From assembly GCA_964493205.1 (NCBI GenBank), contig CAZBMJ010000046.1:1-13264 (forward strand): DNA of 13,264 nucleotides, in the 5' to 3' direction. Every line of letters begins with the position of its first letter. The first letter of the stretch is position 1. Source of the DNA: CAZBMJ01 sp964493205 (GTDB lineage: Bacteria; Myxococcota; UBA727; JABDBI01). Below are positions 13,234-13,264 of the stretch, one piece after another. Made by a program: the position numbers and the translations under genes. The notes beneath the pieces were generated by a model. The model did not search any database. It was not told where the DNA came from and was given only the letters and a program-made list of their open reading frames with translations.

Positions 13234-13264
13234 CTGAGGTATCCCCACGAAATTTTTGAATGCA

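Noticed and set aside
1..13264. CRISPR array, tRNA or rRNA genes
   Set aside because: No regularly spaced direct repeats are visible, and I saw no cloverleaf-like or rRNA segment; the structured gap at 4574-4641 does not fit a tRNA.

Overview
The window is strongly AT-rich DNA from a diderm (Gram-negative) bacterium. It carries two lipoproteins, an Omp85-family outer-membrane protein, a small outer-membrane-like protein, a proteobacterial-type FbaB aldolase, YacG and an A-type Fe-S carrier. Two type II toxin-antitoxin loci, broken genes, a decayed GIY-YIG gene and GC-rich palindromes suggest a host-associated or otherwise reduced genome of Proteobacteria in the broad sense, including Bdellovibrionota. 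I cannot place it more finely from this sequence.

Layout, left to right. (1) 42-1088, plus: a DUF4143-type ATPase whose 5' end and start around the P-loop are damaged. (2) 2587-1091, minus: ssb followed by fbaB, a tight pair with a readable promoter. (3) 2724-7873, plus: an envelope block of a large coiled-coil lipoprotein, a small exported protein, a HELLH lipoprotein of the COG4324/PF10023 'predicted aminopeptidase' family, and an Omp85-like barrel. The last two overlap by 4 nt. (4) 8453-7889, minus: yacG then an erpA/iscA-type gene, with yacG apparently read from an almost leaderless transcript. (5) 10017-8510, minus: an unrecognised protein with two ~125-residue internal repeats. It has a perfect sigma70 promoter, a Shine-Dalgarno and a signal-peptide start, but these are out of frame with the body by one base at a T6 tract. 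(6) 10236-10874, plus: a small outer-membrane-like protein whose stop codon overlaps that of the next, convergent gene. (7) 12174-10871, minus: higB-higA followed 13 nt later by a metallo-beta-lactamase-fold hydrolase, with promoter and operator-like palindrome directly upstream of higB. (8) 12915-12375, minus: brnT-brnA, with brnT broken by a TGA at its conserved early Trp codon and brnA intact. (9) 12936-13264: gene debris, namely a short ATPase-like N-terminal fragment, a perfect 20-bp inverted repeat, and between its arms the C-terminal 34 codons of a GIY-YIG nuclease.

The best candidates for something undescribed are the envelope block, where a lipoprotein metallopeptidase is translationally coupled to an Omp85 barrel, and the repeat protein whose secretion signal is one base out of frame at a homopolymer. 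The second could be phase variation, slippage rescue, recent decay or a sequencing error.
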